A stretch of 64,000 nt of DNA from Symbiodinium natans. Taxonomy: Eukaryota > Sar > Dinophyceae > Suessiales > Symbiodiniaceae. The DNA is taken from positions 201,001 to 265,000 of the forward strand of contig CAJNDS010000469.1 of NCBI GenBank assembly GCA_905221605.1. Direction: 5' to 3'. How positions within the stretch are numbered: position 1 is the first letter of the stretch; each line of letters begins with the position of its first letter. Positions 37,531-48,004 of the stretch are shown here, piece after piece. The notes beneath the pieces were generated by a model that saw only the letters and a program-made list of their open reading frames with translations, was not told the DNA's origin and did no database searches. Both the position numbers and the translations under genes were made by a program.

Positions 37531-37791
37531 AACCCTAAACCCTAAACCCTAAACCCTACACCCTAAACCCTAAACCCTAAACCCTAGGTTTCGCCGGGAT
37601 GCAACCTTCGGGTCCTCTTCAAGCTTCCTTTCCCGAAGCTCCTCGGAGTTGCACCAGGCCGATTTTGCAAGAGTACTTCTAGGGTTTAGGGTTTAGGGTT
37701 TAGGGTTTAGGGGCCATCAACCCTAAACCCTAAACCCTAAACCCTAAACCCTAAACCCTAAACCCTAAACCCTAAACCCTAAACCCTAAAC

Positions 37792-37880
37792 CCTCTCCGC
37801 TGAGCAGCTCGTCGCTGTATGGCGAGGCCAAGCGCGCCAGCAAAGGCGGTAGCTGCAAGGATCGAGGCCATGGCAACTAC
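37792..37880 (-). CDS. 5' exon with signal-like helix
   Basis: Minus-strand acceptor cagtgcctttag followed by GTAGTTGCC and ATG, then MASILAATAFAGALGLAIQR and RAAQRR, ending GG before GTTTAGGG. The N-terminal Ala-rich helix followed by arginines looks like a signal or transit sequence. The short leader after the AG fits trans-splicing. Confidence 0.55.
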
Positions 37881-37909
37881 CTAAAGGCACTGACGCTGCT
37901 GCCTCAACC

Positions 37910-38002
37910 AGACCCAAGGGTAAGCTAGGGATAACAAGGGTTTAGGGTTTAGGGTTTAGGGTTTAGGGTTTAGTGTTTAGGGTGACCCAAGAGTAACCCA
38001 GG
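37910..38002. mobile_element. family G left ends flanking a TTTAGGG array
   Basis: AGACCCAAGGGTAAGCTAGGG at 37911 and GACCCAAGAGTAACCCAGG at 37984 are both left ends of family G, in direct orientation, with TTTAGGG between: an interrupted element. Confidence 0.65.
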
Positions 38003-38004
38003 TT

Positions 38005-38089
38005 TTAACGGGTATCCTGCCTGCCTGTTGGAGCCTGCTCAGACGAGGCCCCGCCAAAGAAAGACACCTTTAGGTTCAGAGGCCAGGCT
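38005..38089 (-). CDS. terminal coding exon
   Basis: Minus-strand acceptor cctactctgtgcag, then WPLNLKVSFFGGASSEQAPT and GRQDTR with TAA. It ends next to the family G remnant. Confidence 0.5.
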
Positions 38090-38164
38090 CTGCACAGAGT
38101 AGGCTTACTTGGCCGAACAAAATTTAGGGTTTAGGGTTTAGGGTTTAGGGTTTAGGGTTTAGGG

Positions 38165-39460
38165 TTATTGTGCAAGAGCCCCCAAGAATTTGGGAGCTAC
38201 TCCCTTCGTTTGGAGCTGCTTTAGGTTAGTCTAAGCTTGTTTGGGGTTGCGGGGTGAGGGTGAGTGGTCTGTTGTCGGCTGCAGAGTAGTCATGAGGATG
38301 AGAGCGCCTGGACATCTTAACGCCGGACTCTTTTCGTACACCAAAGCCGCACAAAGCCCCAATTAAGTCACAAGAGGCCCTGAACTTAAAACCCAACACC
38401 TCTCAACTTTGGGTGTGGTCTAGGACTCGCGGGTCGCGTAAGCTCAGGGTTTTAGGCTTCAGGTGTTCAGGATTTATGATTTTGTTGAAGGGTTTTGGGG
38501 TGCAAGGGCTTTCTCCTGTTTTCTTAAGAGCCACCCACCCAAAACTGCCCTCATAAGGTAGAAGACTGGTGTGTTTTGGGTGGTTCTGATTTTTACCCTA
38601 AACGCCCCTAAACCCACAAGAGGTTTTGGGGTGCAAGGGTTTTGGGGTTGAGGGACTGTCAGAACTGGGGATGCAAAACCTCGAGGCAACCCTAAACTAA
38701 AGCTTAAGGCTTAGGGTTTAGGTTGAGAGTTTAGGGATCAAGCGCCATCCCAAACACTAAACCTTGAACCTTGACCCTGAGCCCTAAGCCCTAAGCCCTA
38801 GACCCTAGTCTCTAGACCCTAAACTCTAAACCCACCCGAACAACTTGGAGTCTTGGAAGCGTTTCGGGTTGGGTTCAGGGGCTTAGGATTCAGGACATAA
38901 GGGTTGAAGGGTCTCGGAGAGCTCGTAAGGGATCCCAACTAAATGCCATGGGCCATGGCAGCCAAAAAAAAAAAACGTGGCTTTGAAGCCAAAAGACCTC
39001 CCAAAACCCGAAGCAACCTCGGCGCAAACCCTCAAGCCACGCCAGAACCCCCCAAGCCTTGATCCCTCGACCGTAAACCCGACAATTCTCGAACTCTGTT
39101 GTGACACGAAAGCCCAAAAACCAAAGCTTCCTGAAAACCCTACAACCCCATAAAACCTATAAACCCTAAAGCCTATAAACCCTATGAAACATATAAACCC
39201 TAGACCCTAACCCCAATAAACCCTTTTAACCCTAAACCCTACAAGACCTATAAACCCTAAACCGCAAACCCCAAACCCTATAAACCCTATAAACCCGAAA
39301 TCCTAAACTCCAACCCTGAACCCCAAACCTTCCTAAACCCCAAACCCTAATCCCTATAAAACCTGTAAACCCTAAACCCTAAACCCTGAACCCTAGACCC
39401 TAAAACCCTAAAACCCTAAACCCAAACCCTAAACCCCAAACCCTAAACCCCAAACCCTAA
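38165..39460. other. unique and degenerate repeat sequence, no supported gene
   Basis: GGTTTTGGGGTGCAAGGG-type direct repeats near 38480-38660, an A tract at 38964-38975, and CCCTATAAA-like units at 39140-39400. Frames of 70-75 codons lack credible boundaries. Confidence 0.4.
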
Positions 39461-39469
39461 ACCCCAAAC

Positions 39470-39544
39470 CCATGCAAGAGGCGCCTGGCTGGGAAGGAAC
39501 ACCTCCCAGGGCTCCAGCCCCTCGCCTTCGATTCGAGAAAGAGC
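39470..39544 (-). CDS. coding exon, function unknown
   Basis: Minus-strand acceptor ggggcggactcag followed by G, 25 codons ALSRIEGEGLEPWEVFLPSQ then APLAW, donor GTTTGGGG, phase 0 at both ends. A plus frame is also open. Confidence 0.5.
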
Positions 39545-39969
39545 CTGAGTCCGCCCCAGGAAGAGGAAGGTTTAGGGTTTAGGGTTTAGGGTTTAGGGTT
39601 TAGGGTTTTAGGGTTTTAGGGCTTGGGCTTTAGGGCTTGGGACTTTTTGGTGGCCATCATTCTTGCATTTTTTGGGCGCCGGCTTTCTTGTTCTGGCCGG
39701 GTGGCTTAGAGGAGGTGTCCTTGCTATCCAAACGCTAAACCCTCAACCCTCAACCCTAAACCTATAGGGGCTCCCAGCATGTAACAAGCTGCCTGAACCA
39801 AACCAACTACGCAGCCCGAAGCCTAAGCCGGGAGTCTGACTGCATGTAGCCCTAAACCCTAAACCCCAATCCCCAAACCCGAAACCCCAAACCCGAAACC
39901 CCCCCTAAACCAACCCATTCCCCGCCCACAAGACCCATCCAGGACCTGGTGCCTAAACCTTGATATGCA

Positions 39970-40170
39970 GAACAGCCCCCCCCCCCCCCCCCCCCAAACA
40001 GTTCGGACAAGATTGCTAGCAAGCTCTATACAAAGGGATGTGCGCCCTAAAACCTAAACCCTAAACTTCCCCCTCGTCTGGGAGTCAGGCCATTCGGATC
40101 ACCCAGGAGGAAGCAATGAGCTGACACCAGGGCAGTTTTTTTTTTTTGGGGGGGTGGGGGGGGGGGGGGT
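39970..40170. repeat. C tract and T(n)G(n) hybrid
   Basis: About 20 C at 39977-39996. About 11 T running into an interrupted G run at 40136-40169. A second T(n)G(n) lies at 40271-40297. Confidence 0.9.
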
Positions 40171-40676
40171 TTAGGGCCCTTGAAGGGGTTTAGGGTTTAG
40201 GGCTTGGGGTTTAGGGTTTAGGGTTTTGGAGTTTTGGGAGCTTTTCAGGCCCTTGGGGTTGAGGGTTTATTTTTTGTTTTTTTTTTTTTGGGGGGGGTCT
40301 GTTTTTAAGAGGGCAGGGTTTACAGGGGTTGATAGGGGTTCTTTGTTTGTAGGGGTTTACAGGAGTTTGTAGGGGTTTAGAGGGGATTCTTTTTAGGTTT
40401 AAGAAGGGTTTTAAGCTGTAACCCCCGGGCTTGAACCTTTTCAAAGATCCCTACGGTAGTATGAGGGCCCACATTAGGAGTAGATAAAGGGGAACCTTTA
40501 GGGGGTACCACCTTAGGGCTACGAGTCTGAATGCATTGAGAGCATCTGATACCATATGCCAGGGGTGTGGGAACTTGGATCTTCCTAGCAGTCGGCCACC
40601 CTAAACCCTAAACCCCAAACCCCAAGCCCTAAACCCTAAACCTCAAAACCCCAAACCCCAAAGCCTAAGAATCAAG

Positions 40677-40730
40677 GTGGACCTGATGCCCAAGAACTAT
40701 GATGTCGAGCCCGACCACAATAATTCCTAA
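40677..40730 (+). CDS. short terminal exon
   Basis: Acceptor gaatcaag followed by G, 17 codons VDLMPKNYDVEPDHNNS, TAA. Confidence 0.45.
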   Translation: MDLMPKNYDVEPDHNNS

Positions 40731-41712
40731 ACCCTGCACCTGGAGTCCCTAAACCCTTGCACGCGGCGCACGCAAACAAATGGCAAGGAAAAGGACAAGA
40801 CGTTTAGGGTTTAGGGTTTAGGGTTTAGGGTTTAGGGTTTAGGGTTTCGAATTTGGATGCCAGAAATGCGATGCCCATAGCTGTCTCTCTACTTGCGCCC
40901 ACCCGACTCCCGCAAACCCCAAACCCTAAACCCTAAATGCCCTGCGTTGTAGACCTTTCGAAGATGGCCGCGGGAGAAGGGTTCGGGGGGGTGGGGGGGG
41001 GGGTTCAGACCCTACCCCTAAACCCTTAAACCCTAAACCCTAAACCCCAAAACCCTAATTCAACCCTAAACCCTAAACCCTAAACCCCTAAACCCCTAAA
41101 CCCCTAAACCCTGAAACCCTAAACCCAAAAAGCAGGTCTTCAAGAAGGCCTTGGCATGGGGTTCGCGTCCACGGCGACTGGGATCTTCAAGATGCCTTGA
41201 CAGCTTGTGAATTCAAGGGCTTCAAGTTTTCAAGGGTTTGGGGCTTAGGGTCTTTGAAGAGCCTGGAAGGGCTTTGAGGGGTTTTAAGAGACTTGTTTGA
41301 TGGGCTTTTAGGGTGTTGCGGGGGGATGCCTTGGGCGCCTGTGCCTTCGCAAAGATTGTAAAACCCTAAGGTAGGGGTTTCAGAATTGAGGGATTAGGGT
41401 TTGGAGGTTGTGGGGATTGGGTTTGACTAAGAACTTCAAGGGCTGAAGGGATGTTTAAGGCTTTTGCCGGTTTTAAAGGGTTCTTCATGGCTTTTCTTTT
41501 CAGGGTGTTAAAGCGTTTTAAAGGGCTCTTAAGGGTTTAGGGTGTAGGTTCCCTAAACCCTAAACCCTACCCCTAAACCCAAACAACCCTCAACCCTCAA
41601 CCCTAAACCCTAAACCCTAAACCTCTACACAGTCGCTCTAGGCCCACATATATACTACGTGAGTACATGGACCCTTAGGGAAGGGGCCTGAATGTAGAGG
41701 CAAAACCTAAAC
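40731..41712. repeat. telomere-like tracts and unique islands
   Basis: TTTAGGG at 40803-40845, G tract at 40985-41003, CCCTAAA/CCCCTAAA at 41020-41125. The island 41128-41210 reads KQVFKKALAWGSRPRRLG to a stop on plus, but is weak. Confidence 0.4.
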
Positions 41713-41813
41713 CTTGAAATGTTCCCCCCGTATACTAACAGCCCTTGATAGGGATGATAGTACCCCTTGTTTCCAATCCCCATTAAGGACTATTAGTAGA
41801 AGGGGGAACAACT
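41713..41813. mobile_element. palindromic element, family B (copy 5)
   Basis: CTTGAAATGTTCCCCCC with ACTAACAGCCCTTGATAGGG, then AAGGACTATTAGTAG and GGGGGAACA. Confidence 0.75.
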
Positions 41814-41953
41814 GCCACAAAAAACAATAAAAGAAACCCTAAACCCTAAACCCAAAACCCAAAGCCCAAAACCCTAAACCCTTTACCCTGAAACCCTTAA
41901 ACCCTAAACCTAAACCCTAACCCTGAAACCCGAAACCCTAAACCCTAAACCAG

Positions 41954-42031
41954 CCCAAGGAGCTCTCCAACCGACGCCTCGGACACCTGCGTGGCAACGG
42001 TGCGCAAGAAAAAAAGACCCAACAAACCTAA
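41954..42031 (+). CDS. candidate terminal exon
   Basis: Acceptor ctaaaccag, then PKELSNRRLGHLRGNGAQ and EKKTQQT with TAA. A GT at 42000 could be an earlier donor. Confidence 0.4.
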   Translation, partial: PKELSNRRLGHLRGNGAQEKKTQQT

Positions 42032-42094
42032 CAGTTTACGGTATAGGGTTTAGGGTTTAGGGTTGAGGGTTTAGGGTGACCTTAACTTAAATGG

Positions 42095-42188
42095 GGTTTC
42101 CGGAGTTAGGGGTACCTTCTTGGAAGCCTTATTAGCAGGGAATCCTACTATTTGGGCACTGTCTTCGGGGTCCCGTGTTTTCGTAAGC
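42095..42188. mobile_element. palindromic element, family C (copy 4, reversed)
   Basis: CGGAGTTAGGGGTACCTTC to GGGGTCCCGTGTTTTCGTAAG, with GGGAATCCTACTATTTGGG inside. Opposite orientation to the 28.3-kb copy. Confidence 0.7.
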
Positions 42189-42435
42189 CCCCCAAAATAC
42201 CAGAGACTCTAAACCCCATGAACTGCAGAGCTTTTGGGGTTTAGGGTTGAGGGTGTAGGGTTTAGGGTAAACCCCTTTATCAACCCTAAACCTTAAAGGG
42301 TGTTTAGGATTGCTTTTGATATACTGCAAAGCCATGGGTGCGCAATTGAAGGTTTGGGCAGGGATACACAACTGCGATGGGGGAGCACCTAGGGTTTAGG
42401 GTTTAGGGAGGTTTTTGAACCCTAAGCTCTGAGCT

Positions 42436-43006
42436 CTTGGGGTAGCTACATGGTTCCTTCGCATGGGCCCTTAAAAGCGTGCCCCTGACATGCGCCCGCG
42501 TTCCGCGTAACCCCCCCCCCCCCCCCCCCTACTGGTATCCCCTAAACACACCACCGACCACAGGGCGTGGAGAGAGAAACCCTCAACCTGAACCTACCAA
42601 TGAACCACAGGGGAGAAGGGTAAACCCGAAACTTTAGCCGCTTTGACCCTGAACCCCCTACCGTAACAGCACGAACCACAGGGGGGAGAGGGGAAACCGT
42701 AAACCTGGCATTGCCGCAAAAACCTTGAACCCTAAACTCTAAACCCACCGTGAACCAATGGACCAAGGGGGTCAGAGTGAAAATCCTGAACTCTACAGCC
42801 TAACCCTAAACCCATGAACCACAGACCATGAAGCACCAGGGGCGGGGGGGGGGGGGGGGGGGGGGGCAACCCAGGATGTGAGGGGGGGGGGAGGGGGGGG
42901 GGGGGTGCGTCTATGCTGGCCCATATATACCCCTTATACACCGGCCCATACATTACTTTAAAGGAGGTTAGGGACCATATCCAGGGCCCATGAAACTACC
43001 CCAGGA
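42436..43006. mobile_element. family K, expanded copy
   Basis: CTTGGGGTAGCTACATGG and CATGGGCCCTTAAAAGCG at the left, GGAGGTTAGGGACCATATCC and AGGGCCCATGAAACTACCCC at the right. About 500 bp of G/C homopolymers and ACCACAGG-type repeats sit inside. Confidence 0.5.
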
Positions 43007-43224
43007 TGAGCCCTGAACCCTTGTCCCTAAACCGCAATGATGTGGGGTTCGAATGGTCAGGGGTTCGGAGGGTTTGGTGCGGGGCTTTGTAGATCTCAAA
43101 CCCTAGAAAGCCGCTAATTTTCTTAACCGGAGAGTGATGTGATGGGTGAGACAGAGCTGCTGAAGGCAGGGCATCTCATCCGTCAAAAACCCCCAGAAAG
43201 CCTTGACCCAAAGCCCCTGACACC

Positions 43225-43305
43225 AAAAAGCCCAGATGTACACACACACATAAAAAAAGTAAGTGTGTGTGTGTGTGTGTGTGTCTGTCTGTCCGTGTGT
43301 CTGTG

Positions 43306-43342
<37 letters not shown>

Positions 43343-43355
43343 CTGTGTGTGTATT
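43225..43355. repeat. (GT)n and (CTGT)n microsatellite
   Basis: GT repeats followed by CTGT/CTGTCTGT. Long frames (VCVCVCL, DRQTDRQT) are repeat translations. Confidence 0.95.
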
Positions 43356-43615
43356 TCCCAACACTCGGAACCCCAAGCATCGCACACTCCCTTTTAGAAA
43401 CACGACCCCAGGCAGGTACCCTATTTTACGGAAACCCCACGTTAAAGCCCCAATCTGTTTTGGGTGGGCTTGCTATTCAGTCAGTTCCCTAAACCTTTGG
43501 GTCCCTGATATCATGGGCCTGTAGATGTTAGGGTTTAGGGTTTAGGGTTTAGGGTTTGGGGTTTAGGGTTTAGGGTAGGGTCCTAGCCCCCAAGACCCCT
43601 AAACCCTGAACCTGC

Positions 43616-43636
43616 CCCCCCCCCCCCCCCCCCCCC
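43616..43636. repeat. C homopolymer
   Basis: About 20 C between CCTG and CCCTAAA units. Confidence 0.9.
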
Positions 43637-43720
43637 TAAACCCTAAACCCTAAACCCCAAACCCCAGACCCCAGACCCCAAACCCCAACCCCCAAACCCT
43701 AAACCCTACCCGCCTCTGAG

Positions 43721-43951
43721 TTGCTCTCAGAATCCATAGCAGAGTACACTCTGGGGGGATTTCTGACCTATCTCTTCACTTTTCTCTGGCACTTCAAGAT
43801 ACGCTGCGAGCCGATCGGCCACCGGTTTCGGCGCGTTGAGTTGGGGCCCAGGGACTCAACAACTCACAGCTATACATGTTATAAACACAGGCGCCACAGG
43901 CCCCATAAGCCCTTACCCCTCTTCGCCCCCCGGCAAAAAAAAACTAAACCC
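43721..43951 (+). CDS. candidate exon with membrane helix
   Basis: Acceptor cccgcctctgag, then LLSESIAEYTLGGFLTYLF and TFLWHFKIRCEPIGHRFRRV. A hydrophobic helix followed by basic residues. The last third looks less protein-like, so the exon probably ends before 43951. Confidence 0.4.
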
Positions 43952-43996
43952 TAAACTTCTATAAACCCTAAACCCTAATTAGACGCTAAACCCCAA

Positions 43997-44030
43997 CCCC
44001 CCCCCCCCCCCCAAAAAAAAAAAAAAAAAC
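43997..44030. repeat. C(n)A(n) hybrid homopolymer
   Basis: About 15 C then about 18 A. Confidence 0.9.
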
Positions 44031-44159
44031 GAAAACAACTCAGAGAAGTGACCACACACAAGCTTGGGCGTCGCTTTCTCTCGCCAGCGCGAAGCCCCTA
44101 CCGACTAAGGCTTCTAAGCCGCCAGCCCTCTAAGCACTATACCAGCCCCAAACCCTACT

Positions 44160-44345
44160 TCAGCCCTAAACCCTAAACCCTAAACCCTAAACCCTAAACC
44201 CTAAACCCTAAACCCTCATTAAGCCCTGAAACCGGACTGAAAAAAAACCGAAGCCCTAGGCCGCACATGCCCGGGCTTAGGATTCATAGGGGTTTAGGGT
44301 TTAGGGTTTAGGGTTTAGGGTTTAGGGTTTAGGGCTTAGGGTTGG
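44160..44345. repeat. CCCTAAA then TTTAGGG arrays
   Basis: CCCTAAA at 44165-44215, TTTAGGG at 44290-44345, with a short unique segment between. Confidence 0.9.
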
Positions 44346-44496
44346 AGGCCTTCAAGGAATTGAAAACAAACTTTAAAACCCTAAACTCTGCACTTTAGAA
44401 GACCTAAATGAGAACCAGAAAGCACAGGTTTTCGGGTTTAGGATTTGCATTTTAGGGTGTATGCAGTAGGGTTTCGGGTAAGCCCATAATCATGAA

Positions 44497-44616
44497 ATGA
44501 ACAAGCAGGACAAGCTAAGTAGAAGACGAGGGCCACCCCCAGAATGGAAACGAGCTTCTCTCAAGCACTCGAAACAAGATCCCCTTAAATCCCCCAAGGG
44601 GCCTCCCAAAACCAGG
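44497..44616 (+). CDS. 5' coding exon, Lys/Pro-rich
   Basis: ATG, then NKQDKLSRRRGPPPEWKRAS and LKHSKQDPLKSPKGPPKTR, 40 codons, ending exactly before GTTTAGGG. Upstream codons are also open. Highly basic; possibly a nuclear or RNA-associated tail. Confidence 0.5.
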
Positions 44617-44700
44617 GTTTAGGGTTTAGGGTTTAGGGTTTAGGGTTTAGGGTTAGGGTTTAGGGTTTAGGGTTTAGGGCTTCGGGTTTCGGATTTCGGG

Positions 44701-44790
44701 TCAAAACCGGAACTGCCTAGTCTGAAGTGAGCATGCCCCTTGGCAGTCCATGTCGCAGCCCCCGACATGGACCGCGCCGGAGGTGTAGCA
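44701..44790 (-). CDS. Cys-rich terminal exon
   Basis: Minus-strand acceptor tggaggtgagcag, then CYTSGAVHVGGCDMDCQGAC and SLQTRQFRF with TGA. Four Cys in a C-x10-C-x3-C-x3-C pattern suggest a disulphide-bonded or metal-binding end. Family not recognised. Confidence 0.6.
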   Translation of the reverse strand, partial: CYTSGAVHVGGCDMDCQGACSLQTRQFRF

Positions 44791-44874
44791 CTGCTCACCT
44801 CCAAACAATCTGGGGTTTAGGGTTTAGGGTTTAGGGTTTAGGGTTTAGGGAAAGAAAGTTTGTTAAAAACTTAG

Positions 44875-44900
44875 GGGCTTGGGGGGGGGGGGGGGGCTTC
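44875..44900. repeat. G homopolymer
   Basis: About 16 G. Confidence 0.9.
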
Positions 44901-45050
44901 GGAGATTTGGGCTAAGTGCCCCCAGACAAACTCAACCGATTCAAGGCTGGGCTTTGAGGGTCAGGCCCTTAAGCCCTAAAGCCGAAAGCCGAAACCCTAA
45001 ACCCTAAACCCTAAACCCTAACCCTAGACCCCGAAGCCCCAAAGCCCCAG

Positions 45051-45101
45051 AAGCGGGCAGCTGCAAAGAAACGCCAATGGGCCCGCCTACGAAGCACTTG
45101 A
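45051..45101 (+). CDS. short terminal exon
   Basis: Acceptor caaagccccag, then KRAAAKKRQWARLRST and TGA. A basic C-terminus. Confidence 0.45.
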   Translation, partial: KRAAAKKRQWARLRST

Positions 45102-45915
45102 TTGCCGACCTGGTAACGAAGGAGGGGCACACTCAGCCTAAAGGGCACATACGCATATAGGCTTCCATATTCTTAGTTGCCCAGTTCTCTGGCTGAAGAG
45201 GGGGCACCCTGTTTATTGCGGTATAATTATATAAGCCCACGGAGTTTAAAGGTTAGCTACTCACTTGCTAAGTAGTATAACCAGCGCATGCAGCCTGGTC
45301 TACTGTAATCTTACAGGGGGCTGGCAAGGCAGGCGCCTTAATGATTAGAGAAATTGAATAAGGTTTTGCGGCATAGCTTTGCTAGAGTAGTTTACACTAA
45401 ACCCTAAGCAGTAGTGTCACTAATTACCTCCGCCGTTTGTGTATATTACGTGCTTGTCAGGATCCTGTGATACTGTGCGGTGTTTTCTGGTCCACACCGG
45501 CTTCGGGCTCAGACAAGTGTAGAGAATGCATGTGAAGGCTTGCAGCTTGCAGAAAGGTTGGACGGCCTGGTTTCCGGGTTCCCTGGAACCCTTTAGAAGT
45601 TATAGCAGGATTACGTGAACCACCGAAATGGGCAAGGCAAAGGCTGTCTGCTCAGCTACGTGGTAAGATGGGACTGTTGCTGGTTCCTGATGCTGTTCAA
45701 CCATGTTGCTTCCTGTTCGCATGGTCCTATGAAAGCTTATCACAAGAGCGAGCCCTCAAAGAACCCGAGCTTGACCTCAAACAGCGATTGCATGCAAAGC
45801 CGAAGGTGGGTTTCAGATTTTGGACCTTGCGATTAGTCTGAAGTTCAGGGTACAAAACGCCTAAGTGCTGATGCCAGCTCATAGGAGCTCGGAAGTCTGC
45901 ATTCGCTTGGCTGGA
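45102..45915. other. array-free stretch downstream of the 537-residue gene
   Basis: Almost free of telomere-like repeats. A family A-like remnant (CTTAGTTGCCCAG, GGGGCACCCTG) lies at about 45172-45225. The 73-codon plus frame at 45615 is not convincing. Probably 3' flank. Confidence 0.4.
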
Positions 45916-47631
45916 TTAGCTCACAGCTCCAGGAAGGTCAGGAGCTTCTGAATCTCTCTGTCCATATGCCTTGGGCATAGGGACAATTTCAAGATTCCGC
46001 AAATCTTGATGACTTGTCTCAGCTGAAGGTATGGGCACCATGTGATCTCCTTTGAGCCATTTGCTCACATCTACCTCGATGTACGGGTAGCCCTTCATGT
46101 CCAGCCAGGCCACCTCGGCCTTTTGTGAGTTGCCTAGTCCCTCGGATGCCAGAATAAATTCGCGGTCGTCGGGTGGCAACCAGGCTAGGAACAAACGTCG
46201 AAGTTCTCTGCTGTACTGCGAGCTGCTGTCTCTTCCGGTCTTCCTAGAGAGCTTCCCGACCCCAGCCTTGATTGCTGCCTGAAATGATTCCGACTCTTTG
46301 AACTCTTGCATCCTGCTGTTTATCTCGTCCCTGCGAAGGTGCTCTGCTCCTGCTGTCGCGAAGCTTGCCACTTTGCCTGCTCCCACAGAGTTCTCGAAAT
46401 AGTAAACTTCCAGCGGTGCGCCGCATGCATGCGCTATACGCACATTTGCCATCCACTGCTTCCACCAGAGACATCCCCACGGCTTCTGCTCCCCATAGAG
46501 GGGAATGCACCAGCATCTCCCTGAAATGTTCTCCTAGGATGGCCGCCAAAACCCCCTGAAAAATATTCCTGAATATGGCCCTCTTAAACCCAATAAGGGA
46601 AAATATAAAATGTCCCAAAGGGTCTACCTAGTCTCACTGGCTGGGATTCTGGCATGTCGGCCAAAGGATGGTGTGCCCTCTGGCAGGAACACCACGGCCG
46701 CACTTGTTTCGCGCTCGCGGCTGCTTCGAACCAGTGCATCCCAGGCGCCCTCATACTTGCCCGGCCACGAAGCCACGCAGGGGCGCCCGGACTCTGCAAT
46801 GACAGACCCGTGGAAGACAATGGTGCGGGAGCGGACCTTCTGCTGCCAATATACAAGAGCTTCCCTGTCTCGGCTCTCGAGAATGTCGAGCTCGCGTGCA
46901 GATTCACCCGGGGACATGCTTTTGTTATGTCTGTGATAACAACGATAGACGAAGACGCAGCACGGACAAGGCCAAAGGATCAGCAGCGTGTACCACCAGC
47001 CGCTGATGATGTCGCTAACACTCATCCAGACAACGCATAGCAGGGCCAAACAGCCCACAAGCCATGCGACACCGCTCCACCAGCGCTCATACCCAGGCGC
47101 CTTAACAATCCAGTGGGAAGGAGAAGCCAGCACCGGGACACAGGCGCCCAGGTAGCAGCAGACGAAGAGTGCACAAGTTCGATCAAAGGTCGTCAGAAAT
47201 TCATCCCCGTCAAAGGGCGCCACTGCCAAGAGAACCAGGATGATGATGGGCAAGTGGAGAAACAAAAGGAGATAGAAGCAATTGTCGAACAGCCCTGTAG
47301 TGTTCGCCTCTTGCCGGGCTTCCCTGTTCATCTGTGTCTGCAGCTCCTCACGCCGCTTCGCCTCCTCGTCGATCTCCCGGGCCCTTGCCTCCAGCCACTG
47401 CTTGGCCTGTCCTCCGAAGGCTCCGAAGTCGCAGCTGGCGCACAAAACGTCCGTCTGCGTCTGCACCGACCTGCCTGCGATCTCGGGTGCCTCTCGGAGC
47501 CTCAGAGTCACCCTGGAGCCGCTCTCGACCTCCAAATTCACCTGCCCGTCTGGATAGAGGACCTGCCACGCCTCACCAGCCCTTATTTCTAGCGCAGCTT
47601 GCAGGTCATTCTTCACAGTCACTTCGGACAT
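45916..47631 (-). CDS. 537-residue membrane protein, two exons
   Basis: Exon 1 (47631-46636) codes 332 residues from ATG; exon 2 (46533-45916) codes 205 and ends TGA/TAA-type stop at 45916. The intron carries a family H element and starts GA. N-terminus: a beta-rich segment (VTVKNDLQAALEIRAGEAWQ), then a charged helix (EIDEEAKRREELQTQMNREA), then four likely membrane helices (YLLLFLHLPIIILVLLAVAP; ALFVCCYLGACVPVLA; WSGVAWLVGCLALLCVVWMS; YTLLILWPCPCCVFVYRC). Exon 2 has a second beta-like segment (ANVRIAHACGAPLEVYYFEN), a helical part, and WLDMKGYPYIEVDVSKWL. No catalytic motif was recognised. A strong acceptor lies directly before the start. The two exons join in frame only if the element plus one GAGA copy is removed. 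Confidence 0.8.
46534..46635 (-). mobile_element. intron = family H element (copy 3), GA-AG
   Basis: In transcript sense GAGA then CTAGGTAGACCC...GGCCATCCTAG, then exon GAGA. An exact 4-bp duplication. The donor would be GA, from the target. A GT donor five bases in (GTAGACC) would put exon 2 out of frame and stop after 33 codons. Confidence 0.85.
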
Positions 47632-47632
47632 G

Positions 47633-47655
47633 GCTGCAGGGAGAGAGGTGGAACA
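47633..47655 (-). promoter_or_regulatory. probable spliced-leader acceptor
   Basis: TTCCACCTCTCTCCCTGCAG lies immediately before CC-ATG. A long pyrimidine tract plus CAG, with a two-base leader before the start codon, is what trans-splicing of the dinoflagellate leader would need. Confidence 0.55.
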
Positions 47656-48004
47656 GCTTCGTGCGAAACATCAGCGGAAGACCGATAGCACAATGTTCAT
47701 AATGAACTAAACGCAAATACTTGCAGGATGTCGGCTCTAGAATCTTGATATCTGCTGTCGTGGCTGTGGTCTGACCCTAAACCCTAAAACCTACATGGGA
47801 TTTGCGAAGGAGAGGCGCTGTCTAGATTTCCCCTAAACCCCTAAACCCGGTCAAGACTAGTTAAAAGCTTTCGCCAAGACTCCAAAAGTTTTGGGTTTTA
47901 GGGTTTAGGGCTAGGGTTTGGGGATATAGGGTTATAGGGGTGAGGGTCAAGGGTTTACCCTCCCCCCTGCCCATTCCGAGGAGCAGAGGAACTGAGGTCG
48001 GGGC
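47656..48004. other. upstream flank with weak repeats
   Basis: Unique 5' flank to about 47780, then CCCCTAAA, TTTAGGG-like and GGGTTATAGGG sequence. No promoter motif could be assigned. Confidence 0.4.

Noticed and set aside
43103-43524. Several frames with VCVCVCL, TDRQTDRQ or HTHTHT
   Set aside because: Translations of GT and CTGT microsatellites.
46244-46618. 124-codon minus frame starting inside family H
   Set aside because: It begins within the element (the same translation appears at 61.7-61.9 kb) and runs out of phase with the longer exon 2.
46654-47702. Plus-strand frames of 91-159 codons
   Set aside because: Shadows of the 537-residue minus-strand gene, which has the start codon, acceptor and membrane helices.
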